64,000 nucleotides of DNA from Azospirillum humicireducens (GCF_001639105.2 NZ_CP015285.1:2534501-2598500), one strand, 5' to 3'. Shown: positions 19,883 to 28,519, numbered from the stretch's first letter. Notes: generated by a model from the letters alone, not told the origin. Translations and numbers: made by a program.

Positions 19883-21559
19883 TCAACGCTTGCGCTTGCC
19901 GTCCAGTTCCAGCATGCCGCGCAGTGCGGCGATGGTCTTGCTGAGCGGTGTCGGATCGACCGGCTTGGAACCCTGCCTGGCAGGCGGCTCCGTGGGCTCC
20001 GCCTCTTCCACGGGAGGGGCGGGCGGCTCGCGGCGGGGCGGCGGGCGCGGCTTGCCGGCACGCGGCTTCGACGGCGGAGCGGACGGCGGAGGCGGGGGCT
20101 CGGACGCCACCTCTTCCTCGATCAGGCCGCGCAGGGCCTTCATCGCCTCTTCGATCTCGCGTTCCTGGGCGGAGCGGCGGCCGGCCGGCGCCGGATCCCG
20201 GTCGGGGTCCAGCTCTGGACCGGCGTCGAAACCGGGCAGCGGATCGTCCCCGCTCCCGTCCTCATGCTGCCAACCGGTCGCCGCGCCGGGGATCCTATCG
20301 CTGTTGCTTTCAGGGCCATTGCCGATGCCCCTTGTCTCCGCTGCAGGCGGCTTCCGCGGCGGGGGCAAAGCATCGTCGTCCGGGTCGTTGGCCGCATCCT
20401 CGATCATCGACCGCAAAGCCGCGAGGGTGCGGTCGAAGCCTTCCTCATCCTCCGGCGGCGGGGGCGGGCGCTGGGCACGGCGTTCGGCACGGTGCTGGTC
20501 GAAATCGAGCGGCTCATCGGCCGGCGGCGTAGCGGGCTTGACCGGCTTGATCGCCGACCGCTCCGAAAGCCGAGCAGCCGGCTTTTCCGGATCGCGGATC
20601 GCGAAGGACAGAATCTCCTCGTCCGACGGCTCCTCATCATCATCGAAGCCGTCCACCTCGTCGCGGTCGTCCTTCTCCACCCGCCAGCGGTCGGAAGCCG
20701 GATCGGCCCAATCCTCCTCGAAATCCTTGCGCACCAGAACCTTGTGGGAGAAGACCGGCGGCTCGTCCTCTTCCACCCGCCCGTCGTAGTCCGCTTCGGG
20801 TTCCTGCGGCTCGAAGTGACGGGCAGCCGCCGGCGGACGGTCTTCCGGTTCGTCGTCCTCGCTCCAATGGGCCTGGGCCAGCAGGCGATGCATCGCCGCC
20901 AGCGTCTCGTCCCCGCCATCGTCGGGATCCGCGTCGGGAACATTGTCGCGGGCAGTCTCCTTCCCGGCGGGGCGGGCAGGCGGGGGCGGATCGTCCCAAC
21001 CGTCATCGACCGGTTCGCCGCCATCCAGATCGCCATCCCGGCCGGGGTCGTCATCGTCCGGCCTGATCGCACCCAACCGTGCCGCCATATCGGCCAGGGA
21101 AACCGGCTCCCACAGCGGAGCGGCGCCGGTTTCCCCCGGACCATCGGCCACCAGATCGGACAGCGGAAGCTCCGACAGCGGCTTGCTGCGCACAGGGGCG
21201 GCGGGAGCAAGTGGGGGAGGAGGGGGAGGCGGAGAAACGGACTGCGCTCCCTCCACCGGACCGTCGCCACGCAGCGAAGCGAGCAAACCGTTCAGAGCAG
21301 CCAGCGGGGCGTCGAAGGACGGCTCCTCGTTCGCGGCATCGAAGGAGGAGGCCGGCGGTGCCGCCAGGATCGGCCGGCTTTCGATGTCGCGGGAGTCGCA
21401 ACGCGAGCAGCGGTAATGCGGCGCGATCGACAGCACCGGATAGTTCGGGCCGAAGCGCCGTTCCAGCATGGCACGGGGAAGCACGCCGCCATGCCCGCAG
21501 GCGCGGCAGCGCAGTTGCACGTCGGCGTCGATGTCACGAAGGAACAGCATGCGGGCCAT
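19883..21559 (-). CDS. Zinc-ribbon protein with five repeated short helices in a disordered acidic/proline chain
   Basis: The 558-residue product is not recognised. Residues 18-54 hold two CxxC pairs (CRAC and CSRC) spaced like a zinc ribbon. The rest is rich in P, D, E and A and probably disordered, but a helix of the form LAALRxLLE recurs five times: PLAALNGLLASL near 85, TLAAMHRLLAQ near 219, TLAALRSMIED near 378, AMKALRGLIEE near 472 and TIAALRGMLEL near 542. A weaker sixth copy may be at 153-165. This pattern suggests a scaffold with repeated docking helices, but that is inference. ATG 21559 or ATG 21550 are possible starts. Confidence 0.75.
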   Translation of the reverse strand: MARMLFLRDIDADVQLRCRACGHGGVLPRAMLERRFGPNYPVLSIAPHYRCSRCDSRDIESRPILAAPPASSFDAANEEPSFDAPLAALNGLLASLRGDGPVEGAQSVSPPPPPPPLAPAAPVRSKPLSELPLSDLVADGPGETGAAPLWEPVSLADMAARLGAIRPDDDDPGRDGDLDGGEPVDDGWDDPPPPARPAGKETARDNVPDADPDDGGDETLAAMHRLLAQAHWSEDDEPEDRPPAAARHFEPQEPEADYDGRVEEDEPPVFSHKVLVRKDFEEDWADPASDRWRVEKDDRDEVDGFDDDEEPSDEEILSFAIRDPEKPAARLSERSAIKPVKPATPPADEPLDFDQHRAERRAQRPPPPPEDEEGFDRTLAALRSMIEDAANDPDDDALPPPRKPPAAETRGIGNGPESNSDRIPGAATGWQHEDGSGDDPLPGFDAGPELDPDRDPAPAGRRSAQEREIEEAMKALRGLIEEEVASEPPPPPSAPPSKPRAGKPRPPPRREPPAPPVEEAEPTEPPARQGSKPVDPTPLSKTIAALRGMLELDGKRKR

Positions 21560-21666
21560 GCCGCTCAGTATAGCGGCGGGCCTGCGGCTTTCCCATCCCA
21601 TTCGGGCGAGGTGGATGGCGCGACGCCCCGCTTGCCGCGTTGCAGCAGTCTTGGCACAGTCACGCC

Positions 21667-21903
21667 ATGACGCAAGCGCCCCGCAACGATCAGGTTCCAT
21701 CCCCCTGCATCCGGCTCTGCACGCTGGACGAGCAGGAGGTCTGCGTCGGCTGTTACCGGTCGCTGAACGACATCATGAACTGGAGGGACCTCGATCCCGC
21801 CGGGCGCCTCGCGGTGCTGGACGCGGCGGACCGGCGTCGTGCGGCGGCGGCTGGGACCGGGATAGGGGGGCAGGCGCCCGGCCGGGTCACACCGCGCGGG
21901 TGA
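21667..21903 (+). CDS. DUF1289 small cysteine-rich protein
   Basis: The 78-residue product matches DUF1289: PSPCIRLCTLDEQEVCVGCYRSLNDIMNW, with four cysteines that could bind a metal. The family's function is unknown. Its 3' end overlaps the convergent hypothetical gene by 17 bases. Confidence 0.85.
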   Translation: MTQAPRNDQVPSPCIRLCTLDEQEVCVGCYRSLNDIMNWRDLDPAGRLAVLDAADRRRAAAAGTGIGGQAPGRVTPRG

Positions 21904-22123
21904 CGGTCAACCCCTGTTCGGACAGGCTGTCGAAGACATCCTTGAACTTCCGCAGATAGCGGGAGCGGTAGGCGTCGAAATCGGCGGCGATGGCCGCCTC
22001 GGCATTCTTGGACTTCTTGAATTCGGCCACGCGGTGGGCATTCTCGGCGTGGTAGAGGGCAAAAGCGCCCTTGGTGACCAGATCGTTGCCGGACTGGTCT
22101 GCTTTCTGTGTGTCGCTGTTCAT
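21887..22123 (-). CDS. Small hypothetical protein
   Basis: The 78-residue product is not recognised. It is charged and probably helical (AFALYHAENAHRVAEFKKSK, then ADFDAYRSRYLRKFKDVFD), with no signal peptide or membrane helix. ATG 22123 is the first methionine that gives a compact start. It overlaps the DUF1289 gene by 17 bases, tail to tail. Confidence 0.6.
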   Translation of the reverse strand: MNSDTQKADQSGNDLVTKGAFALYHAENAHRVAEFKKSKNAEAAIAADFDAYRSRYLRKFKDVFDSLSEQGLTVTRAV

Positions 22124-22261
22124 CAATCCATGTCCAGGTGGAGCCGACATCCGGCCACCAAAGCCGGATGATCGGCGGGGCAATTGGTCCGGCCATCGGC
22201 CGGGACCACGGATTGAAAGCCTACGCCCGCTCCGGCGCCCCCGCAATGCTGCGACGCACCA

Positions 22262-22705
22262 TCACGCCACCACCCCACGCAACGCCGCCATGCGGTCACG
22301 GTCGACGCGGATGCGATCCAGATGCTGGGCTATGACGGCGGTGACGGGCAAGGGAAGCTCCTTTCCCATGGCGTCGTCATAGCGGCGCAGGCATTCGGTT
22401 TCACCGCGTTCGACCTCTGCGATGATGGCGGCTCGGTCGTGGCCCATGACGGCGGATTTCAGTTCCAGGAAGAACCGGTGGGCACCACCCATCATGGTGC
22501 CGCCCATGTCGGGCGCCCCGCCCTGTTCGGCGACGAGCCGCTGAATCTCTCGGACGATGGCACCGCGCTGGGCGGCCAGATCGTTGAACAAGGCCTTCAG
22601 ATCCTCGTCCTCGGCTGTTTCGGCGGCCTGACGGTAGCCTTCGTGGCTGTCCTCGACGATGCGGATCAGGTCATTGAGCGTATCGACGATCTGGTCTTTT
22701 TCCAT
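22262..22705 (-). CDS. Ferritin-like four-helix protein, PA2169/DUF2383 family
   Basis: The 147-residue product aligns with the PA2169-type DUF2383 family of predicted ferritin-like four-helix bundles of unknown function, often linked with stress. Characteristic parts are LNDLIRIVEDSHEGYRQAAE near the N-terminus and the glutamates in ECLRRYDDAM. ATG 22705 is chosen; the frame extends to 22744 without support. Confidence 0.8.
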   Translation of the reverse strand: MEKDQIVDTLNDLIRIVEDSHEGYRQAAETAEDEDLKALFNDLAAQRGAIVREIQRLVAEQGGAPDMGGTMMGGAHRFFLELKSAVMGHDRAAIIAEVERGETECLRRYDDAMGKELPLPVTAVIAQHLDRIRVDRDRMAALRGVVA

Positions 22706-22972
22706 GACGGCAGGTCCTCCCAAACATCCCCTTCGCTGCCACAACCCTGCCGTGGGGCTGAATGTTCCCGCCCCGTATCGGGAGCAATCGGGGGTGCACC
22801 GGCGGGGTGCGCTGACGGCCTTAAGCCGCTGTTCGGGAAACGGAGTGCAGGGCGGACAGGCAGCCGGACAATTCCCGAGAAGCTCCGGCGGGCAACAGAG
22901 CAGACACCATGCCCGATCAGCACCATCGCGTCCGACATCAGGCCGAAGACCGATCCGATCAGGAGATTTGCC
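22706..22972. other. Intergenic stretch upstream of the DUF2383 gene
   Basis: This 267-base stretch is GC-rich with no supported gene. It should hold the promoter of the DUF2383 gene, which reads leftwards. No clear sigma-factor motif was identified. Confidence 0.4.
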
Positions 22973-23155
22973 ATGACCCGACCATCGTCGCCCCGAGGAA
23001 GGACAACCGCAACCACCCGACCATACTCTGCCAACGGCCGAACGTCACCAGCAGGAGGCCGGTCGTCGACACCGGTCGTCGACAGGGGGCGGGGCGGCAA
23101 TGCCGGTCGCTGCAATGTGAGGAATGGCGGTAAATGGGTGAAGATCACTCAGTAG
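22973..23155 (+). CDS. Possible small basic protein
   Basis: A 60-codon frame begins at ATG 22973 after a good ribosome site (AGGAG, 8 bases upstream). The product is rich in R, G, T and S and has no recognised domain. The good ribosome site favours a real gene; the low complexity argues against it. It runs into the AT-rich patch at its 3' end. Confidence 0.35.
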   Translation: MTRPSSPRGRTTATTRPYSANGRTSPAGGRSSTPVVDRGRGGNAGRCNVRNGGKWVKITQ

Positions 23156-23569
23156 AAATGCCATCATGGAGCACCTTCGCATGAAGATCATGCTGCAACG
23201 CAGCATAAGTTGAGGATAGCCGTCTCCAATGGTTGCATATTTATTAATGATGGTATGTTCAGAGACATCATAGAATATATCCGCTACATTGACCCAGAAA
23301 ATTGACGGTTTCAATCACCTAAAGCAGGCCTGATTGTGTGGGGAATATTTTTTATTCTCTGCAAAAATTCTCACAAACAAGCAGTTTTTGATCTGCCTGC
23401 CCATACGGAAGGCAGCGATTTCGGGTTGGAACCTGTCCATCCTTGTTGTTGGCAACGAGGAGCGACGGCGGCATTCTCGCACCGCCACGACCGTGTTGTT
23501 ATCGACGTCTATGTCTATGGACGCGTTGTGGCCGTGATCGGGGGATCATCGCAAATCTGGGGAAAGAGC
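23156..23569. other. AT-rich intergenic patch
   Basis: This 414-base stretch contains no supported gene. Bases 23221-23340 are about 39% GC by hand count, far below the surrounding DNA. A TTG-started frame on the minus strand (23045-23314) has no recognisable product. The composition suggests a remnant of transferred DNA or a promoter-rich region. Confidence 0.5.
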
Positions 23570-23845
23570 ATGGCGCCGTACGGACGGCATCCCGCGTCGC
23601 TGGGATGGGAACCGAAGCCAAAATCAGCCAAAACCGGCACCACGCGCGCCCAATCCGGGCGTACGACGCGTAACGGTCCGCTGTGCTGCGCCTGCGGGCG
23701 GTCGATCCGCACGGGTGATCCGCATTGGGCCGGTCACGGCGACCAGCGCCCCTGGCATTATGCCTGCGCCGAGCGGGCGGGCCTCACATGGTCATGGGCT
23801 TCCCGCCCGGCCATGCCCCCTCTTCCCGTTGCGGAGATGGATTGA
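23570..23845 (+). CDS. Small predicted zinc-binding protein
   Basis: The 91-residue product is not recognised. A CCACGRSIR segment gives a CxxC pair and WHYACAE gives HxxC about 20 residues later, together resembling a treble-clef or half-LIM zinc site. The ribosome site GGGGAAAG precedes ATG 23570. Its 3' end overlaps the convergent gene by about 60 bases. Confidence 0.55.
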   Translation: MAPYGRHPASLGWEPKPKSAKTGTTRAQSGRTTRNGPLCCACGRSIRTGDPHWAGHGDQRPWHYACAERAGLTWSWASRPAMPPLPVAEMD

Positions 23846-24065
23846 CCGCGGCTTTCCCGTCCTCGCCGCTCACTGGAACTGGGGAACCACCTGATCCGGC
23901 CAGCGCCGCCTCGCGCCCCCGGCGATAGGCATCGCGCTCCGCCTCCAGAATAAATTCCGCCAGCCGTCGTTCGAACTCGCGCTCCACCAGGGTAGAGAAG
24001 AGGTCGATGCGAAAGCGCGCCTGGAGGCACCGGCTGAGTCGGCGTGCTCGTTCGATTGGCCGCAT
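23784..24065 (-). CDS. Small hypothetical protein
   Basis: The 93-residue product is not recognised. Residues 5-55 are strongly charged and helical (IERARRLSRCLQARFRIDLF, then EREFERRLAEFILEAERDAY); the last 35 residues are low-complexity G/P/S-rich. A strong ribosome site (AAGGGG) lies 6-7 bases before ATG 24065. It overlaps the zinc-binding gene tail to tail. Confidence 0.55.
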   Translation of the reverse strand: MRPIERARRLSRCLQARFRIDLFSTLVEREFERRLAEFILEAERDAYRRGREAALAGSGGSPVPVSGEDGKAAVNPSPQREEGAWPGGKPMTM

Positions 24066-24255
24066 GGGCTTTCCCCTTCGGACAGACGGAGGATACCGCC
24101 CAGCCTCAAGGATCGCCGCCAGTCCGGCAATCGCCCCATCGGCGAACCATCAACGCAAAAGAGAGCGCCCATCCGCACCCATCGGCACGGACCGCCCAGC
24201 CACCACGATCAAACTTTCAAAAGGGTATTTTTCAAGCCGCAACCGGTGCGGAACT

Positions 24256-24329
24256 TGGAGCGGGTGAAGGGAATCGAACCCTCGTCGTAAGCTTGGGAAG
24301 CTTCTGCTCTACCATTGAGCTACACCCGC
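24256..24329 (-). tRNA. tRNA-Gly (anticodon CCC)
   Basis: On the minus strand the 74-base sequence folds as a tRNA: acceptor arms GCGGGTG and CACCCGC, D arm around GCTCAATGGTAGAGC, anticodon loop TTCCCAA giving anticodon CCC, T arm GAGGGTTCGATTCCCTT, and an encoded CCA end. It closely resembles the Escherichia coli glyU gene. Confidence 0.95.
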
Positions 24330-24376
24330 GCGCCCGCTGTTTATAGGCGACTGCCGCGGCGGATACAAGAGCGGAA

Positions 24377-25273
24377 TCAAGCACTCCCGTGCGCAGGGTC
24401 GCTGATCGCCGGGGCGGAGGCGGGAGAAGCCGCTTCCTGCGGAGCGGTGTCCTTGGTCCGGACCGGTGCATCGGGGCGGCCGGAGATGGCGCGGGCAACG
24501 CCGTCGGCAACCACGCGCTGGCAATGGTCCGCCAAAGCCTTGCGGCTGGAAAAGCCGTCTATGGTGACCGGCGGGTGGAACTCCACCTCGATCGTCATGC
24601 CGCCGAGACGGAAGGCCTGCCACAGGTGCGGCACCAGATCCATGTCGCCGTACCACGCATAAAAGGGGCGGAAGGCGATGCCCATCGGAATGCCGTCGAG
24701 CCGGGTGGCCGCGATACTGACCGGCTGGACCGTCAGCGGACGGCCGTCGATGCGGCGGGCGGCGACGGCGAACAGCGCGGTCTTGAAGGAAAGGGTGCGG
24801 TTGCCGTCGCTGGAGGTCCCCTCGGGGAACAGGATCAGGCTGTCGCCGGCATCCAGGCGGCTGCCGATGTCGTCGCGCTGCTTGTCGACCGAAGTACGGG
24901 CCTTGCGCTCCACGAAGACCGTACGCTGAAGCCGGGCGAGCAGGCCGAAGAAAGGCCAAGTCCCGACCTCCGTCTTGGCGACGAAGGAACCGGGGATCAG
25001 CGACCCCAGCACCGAGATATCCAGGTAGGAAGAGTGGTTGGATACGAACAGCACCGGTCCGCCGGACACCTGTTCGCCGCGCACCACCACATCCAGCCCC
25101 ATCAGCCGGGTGCAGACGCGGTGATAGAAGCGCGGCAGGGTGCGGCACAGACGCCATCCCCGCGCCACGGCAAACGCCTGGAGCGGGATCAGCAGCAGTG
25201 TCCACAGCAGGTACAGGCTCAGGCGCAGGGCCCCGCGGCCGGATGATCCCAGGGCGCGCGCGGTACGGGTCAT
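24377..25273 (-). CDS. olsA: Lyso-ornithine lipid / 1-acylglycerol-3-phosphate O-acyltransferase (OlsA-like)
   Basis: A PlsC-family acyltransferase of 298 residues: a membrane helix near residues 17-38, the catalytic NHSSYLD (NHx4D type), and FPEGTSSDG. Next to olsB, with only 7 bases between them, it most likely adds the second acyl chain to lyso-ornithine lipid at the inner membrane. Alone it could be called PlsC; the pairing decides the call. The C-terminus is an alanine/proline-rich tail. Confidence 0.85.
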   Translation of the reverse strand: MTRTARALGSSGRGALRLSLYLLWTLLLIPLQAFAVARGWRLCRTLPRFYHRVCTRLMGLDVVVRGEQVSGGPVLFVSNHSSYLDISVLGSLIPGSFVAKTEVGTWPFFGLLARLQRTVFVERKARTSVDKQRDDIGSRLDAGDSLILFPEGTSSDGNRTLSFKTALFAVAARRIDGRPLTVQPVSIAATRLDGIPMGIAFRPFYAWYGDMDLVPHLWQAFRLGGMTIEVEFHPPVTIDGFSSRKALADHCQRVVADGVARAISGRPDAPVRTKDTAPQEAASPASAPAISDPAHGSA

Positions 25274-25280
25274 GATCGCC

Positions 25281-26183
25281 TCAGCTGCCCTGGCTGTCGC
25301 GGCTGCGACGTTCGTAGTGCTTGAAGTACTTGTCGGTGATCAGGTCGGTCTTCACCACGATGCAGACATCGGTGGTGTTGAACTGATGGTCGATGACCGC
25401 ACCGTCGCCGATGAACCCGCCCAGGCGCAGATAGCCCTTGATCAGCGGCGGCAGGATGTTCAGTGCCCGCCGGGGATCGATGAGATCCTTCGGCATGCGG
25501 TCCAGCGACACATGACGTTCCGGCAGGGCCATCGCCCGCAGCTCGGCCGGGGCGAGGTGATGGTGGTAAAGGTAGGACAGCGGCTCCGCCAAGGCATCCG
25601 GATCGGTGCCGGGCAGGCTGGCGCAGCCGAACATCAGGGCGATGTCATGCTGGAACACATAGGCGGCGATGCCCTGCCACAGAAGCTGCATGCTGCCGCG
25701 CGAGCGGTAGCCGGCATCGACGCAGGACCGCCCCAGCTCCAGCACCTCGCCGGGATAGCTGGCAAGCCGGCCGATATCGTATTCGTCGCTGGAATAGAAG
25801 CGCCCGACCTTCTCGGCAGCGGGCCGGCGGATCAGGCGGTATGTGCCGACCACCATGTCCGGGCCGTTGCCGCGCGCATGGTCGATGACCAGCAGATGGT
25901 CGGCCACATCGTCGTAATCGTCGAAGTCGCGGCCCTGGGCCTGCATCGCAGGGGAGGGGATCGCCGCCATCTCTTCGTAGAAGACGCGGTAGCGCAGGGC
26001 CTGCGCCCAATCGATCTCTTCCGCGGACCTGGCCAGCCGCACCTCCAGCGTGCCCAGGCGGATGCCGTCCATGAGCCTGCCCGACACAGCCGCATCGGAA
26101 TCGGCGGTGTCCTGTATCGACGCCTCGCCCCGCTCCGGGCTGGTCAGGGTCATGTCCGGCTGGTCCAAGCTTGCATCAGCCAT
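25281..26183 (-). CDS. olsB: Ornithine N-alpha-acyltransferase (OlsB-like)
   Basis: Transfers a 3-hydroxyacyl chain from acyl carrier protein to ornithine, the first step of ornithine lipid synthesis. The 300-residue product has the GNAT-like OlsB fold with RYRVFYEEM, VVGTYRLI and LELGRSCVDAGYRSRG. ATG 26183 gives a 50-residue low-complexity N-terminus before the conserved core; a later start is possible. It is followed directly by olsA. Confidence 0.86.
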   Translation of the reverse strand: MADASLDQPDMTLTSPERGEASIQDTADSDAAVSGRLMDGIRLGTLEVRLARSAEEIDWAQALRYRVFYEEMAAIPSPAMQAQGRDFDDYDDVADHLLVIDHARGNGPDMVVGTYRLIRRPAAEKVGRFYSSDEYDIGRLASYPGEVLELGRSCVDAGYRSRGSMQLLWQGIAAYVFQHDIALMFGCASLPGTDPDALAEPLSYLYHHHLAPAELRAMALPERHVSLDRMPKDLIDPRRALNILPPLIKGYLRLGGFIGDGAVIDHQFNTTDVCIVVKTDLITDKYFKHYERRSRDSQGS

Positions 26184-26556
26184 GTCGACGGTCCGCTGCG
26201 ATGGTTCGGGACGATGCGCCGCGCCGGCTGTCCCCGCCGGGGCCCGGACGGCCACGCCGGGACGAACAGCGCCGCACCCAGCGCAAGGGATAACACGATC
26301 AGGCGGTTCCCGGTCAACCGACATCGTAGGCGCCGCCACCCGGTCGGGGCCGGGATCCGCGGTCCTGCAGGCTGGGCTTCGGACCTGATGGTTGGGGGGC
26401 GATCGCCTGCCCATGACGATTGTCAGGTGACCGCGAAAGGCTAGGCGCGGTGGCCAGGGAAACAGGGCTCACCGGATATGGGACCGGCCCCAAGAGGATG
26501 GGCCAGAGCGGGGGCGTCGTGATCGGCGCCCGCCCACCCTGCCGAAATTCCGATCC
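26184..26556. other. 373-bp gap between mucR and olsB
   Basis: GC-rich and without a supported gene. It must contain the olsB promoter, but no Pho box (11-bp spaced TGTCAT repeats) or other clear operator was found. Confidence 0.45.
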
Positions 26557-26970
26557 TCAGGCGCCGCGGCGGGCGCGGGTGCCAAGGCCGATCTGCTTGG
26601 CCAGCGAGCTGCGCTGGCGCGCGTAGTTCGGCGCAACCATCGGGTAGTCGGCCGGCAGGCCCCAGCGGTCCCGGTATTCTTCTGGGGTCATATTGTACGC
26701 CGTCTTCAGATGGCGCTTCAGCATCTTCAGCTTCTTGCCGTCTTCCAGGCACACAATATAGTCCGGTGTGACCGACTTCTTGATCGGCACTGCGGGCTGC
26801 GGCCGCTCCTCCGCCACCACCGGTTCGGTGCCGACATTGGCCAGCGACTTGTAGACCTGCTCGATCAGGGTCGGAAGATCGGTCAGTGCGACTGTATTGT
26901 TGGAGACATGCGCCGCCACGATCTCCGTGGTCAGAGACAACAGCGCGTTGGAAGGGGACCCGTTGCTCAT
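26557..26970 (-). CDS. MucR/Ros family zinc-finger regulator
   Basis: The 137-residue product is a typical MucR/Ros protein, a transcription factor that in rhizobia represses exopolysaccharide, motility and cell-cycle genes. The N-terminal half supports oligomerisation; the C-terminal half has the prokaryotic zinc finger CLEDGKKLKMLKRHLKTAY followed by MTPEEYRDRWGLP. Upstream is an 89-base divergent gap with the TusA-like gene. Confidence 0.93.
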   Translation of the reverse strand: MSNGSPSNALLSLTTEIVAAHVSNNTVALTDLPTLIEQVYKSLANVGTEPVVAEERPQPAVPIKKSVTPDYIVCLEDGKKLKMLKRHLKTAYNMTPEEYRDRWGLPADYPMVAPNYARQRSSLAKQIGLGTRARRGA

Positions 26971-27059
26971 GTAAGCTTGCTCCGCGGCATTCGTACATCA
27001 CCATATAAAGAGGTTTTCTGCGGCGTGCAATATCCATCCTTTGGAACAAAGAGGAATCG

Positions 27060-27314
27060 GTGACCGAAAAAAGCTCCACAGACTTGTTTCTCGACATCAC
27101 CTCGCAGGTTTGTCCGTTAACCTTCGTCAAAACCAAGTTGATGGTGGAGCGGATGGACGCGGGGCAGACTCTCGAAGTCCGGCTGAATGCAGGCGAACCC
27201 TTGGAAAACGTTCCACGATCCTTGATGGAGTTGGGTCACAGCATTCTGTCGGTCCACCCCGAACGATTGGATGAACCGGAGGGAGTTCACCGCCTGATCC
27301 TGCGGAAAAATTAA
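27060..27314 (+). CDS. TusA/YedF-family sulfur-carrier protein
   Basis: The 84-residue product has the TusA fold with the active cysteine in VCPLTFVKTKL. The usual CPxP reads CPLT, as in a subset of the family. Sulfur relay is the family role; the partner is unknown. GTG 27060 follows a GAGG ribosome site. It converges with rimI, 3 bases apart. Confidence 0.85.
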   Translation: MTEKSSTDLFLDITSQVCPLTFVKTKLMVERMDAGQTLEVRLNAGEPLENVPRSLMELGHSILSVHPERLDEPEGVHRLILRKN

Positions 27315-27317
27315 CTC

Positions 27318-27788
27318 CTATACCCCGTCGATATCGCGGCGCAGGACAAGCGCCGCGATCCGGCCGTCAGGTCGTTTGTAGTATCCGGGACGGCGTCCGA
27401 CGGAAAAGAAGCCGCAAGCCTTGTATAGAGTCCATGCCGCCTGGTTGTCTTCGGCGACCTCGAGAAACAGCGCAGTCGCTCCCAGGTCACGGGAACCGGC
27501 AACCGCGGCCTCGACCAGCAGACGGCCGACACCTCCCCGCCGGGCCTGCGGCAGCACGCCGATGGCCAGGATCTCCGCGTCCTCCGCCGCGACCCGGGCC
27601 ATGACGAAGCCGACCGGCTGGTCGAGCGCGTCGAGCGCGATGATTGCGAAACCGGCGGGCGGGGTGGACAAGGTGGCGACCGACGCCTCGTCCCACGGAT
27701 CCTCGGGGAAGCAGGCCTGCTGCAGGGCGGCGACCACACCGGACTCGAACCGGCCGGCAGCGTGCAGACGGAAGGCGGGCACGGTCAC
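27318..27788 (-). CDS. rimI: Ribosomal protein alanine N-acetyltransferase RimI
   Basis: GNAT acetyltransferase of 156 residues with the acetyl-CoA motif LPQARRGGVGRLLVEAA and the C-terminal NQAAWTLYKACGFF. It acetylates the N-terminal alanine of ribosomal protein S18 in other bacteria. GTG 27788 overlaps the tsaB stop as GTGA, the common tsaB-rimI coupling. Confidence 0.88.
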   Translation of the reverse strand: MTVPAFRLHAAGRFESGVVAALQQACFPEDPWDEASVATLSTPPAGFAIIALDALDQPVGFVMARVAAEDAEILAIGVLPQARRGGVGRLLVEAAVAGSRDLGATALFLEVAEDNQAAWTLYKACGFFSVGRRPGYYKRPDGRIAALVLRRDIDGV

Positions 27789-28519
27789 GGACCTCGTCCC
27801 CCAGCGGTCTTCTCTGCGGTCCTGGCACCGGCCGCCTTCGGCAGGGTGACGTCGGGCGGACGAAGATAGAAGGGTTCGGCCGGCAAGCCGGTCGGACGGG
27901 AAGCCCCCAGCGCCGCCACCACCGCGGCATCCGGCAGCCCGTTGCCCGAAGCAACCTCCAGCCCGACCCATCCGGCCAGCAGCGGGACCAACGCCGCCGC
28001 CGCGTCGCCGGCCAACAAAAGCGGTCCCGACGGGCACAGCGCCTCGAGCCAGCCGGGGATCGCCGCCGGGTCAGGCATCGCCGGTTCCCCCACCGTCGCC
28101 AGCGCGGGGTCATAGAGCTGCAGGAAGGGCTCGGCCCGCCGGCTGTCGACGGCAACAAGCAGGGGACGCCCGGCGCGCTCGGTCTCCGGCACGCCATGGG
28201 CGATGGCGTCGAAGCTGGTGATGCCGACCACCGGAAGATCCCGTGCGACGGCGATCCCGCGGGCGGCAGCCAGCGCGATGCGCAGCCCGGTGAAGGCGCC
28301 CGGCCCGACGGTGACGGCGATGCGGTCGAGGTCGCCGAACGCGGCGCCGGCCTCCGCCAGCACCTCCTGCGCCAGCGGCACCAGCACCTCCGCCTGCCCG
28401 CGAGCCATCGGGGCACTGCGCCGCACGGTGACGCGCGCTGCACCCGCCATGCCGGCCGTTCCCTCCCACAGCGCGGCCGAACAGCCGGACGTTGCCGTAT
28501 CCAGACCCAGAACCTTCAT
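27785..28519 (-). CDS. tsaB: tRNA threonylcarbamoyladenosine synthesis protein TsaB
   Basis: TsaB is the non-catalytic ASKHA partner of TsaD in making t6A37 of tRNA. The 244-residue product begins VLGLDTATSGCSAAL, then has VGPGAFTGLRIALAAARG. ATG 28519 follows a GGTGGGGAG ribosome site. The gene is translationally coupled to rimI. Confidence 0.92.
   Translation of the reverse strand: MKVLGLDTATSGCSAALWEGTAGMAGAARVTVRRSAPMARGQAEVLVPLAQEVLAEAGAAFGDLDRIAVTVGPGAFTGLRIALAAARGIAVARDLPVVGITSFDAIAHGVPETERAGRPLLVAVDSRRAEPFLQLYDPALATVGEPAMPDPAAIPGWLEALCPSGPLLLAGDAAAALVPLLAGWVGLEVASGNGLPDAAVVAALGASRPTGLPAEPFYLRPPDVTLPKAAGARTAEKTAGGRGP

Noticed and set aside
23045..23314. TTG-started 89-codon minus frame in the AT-rich patch
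   Set aside because: No ribosome site, no family, and it would run into the small basic ORF.
26184..26556. Possible Pho box upstream of olsB
   Set aside because: Half-site-like sequences are spaced 14 rather than 11 bp and match poorly.
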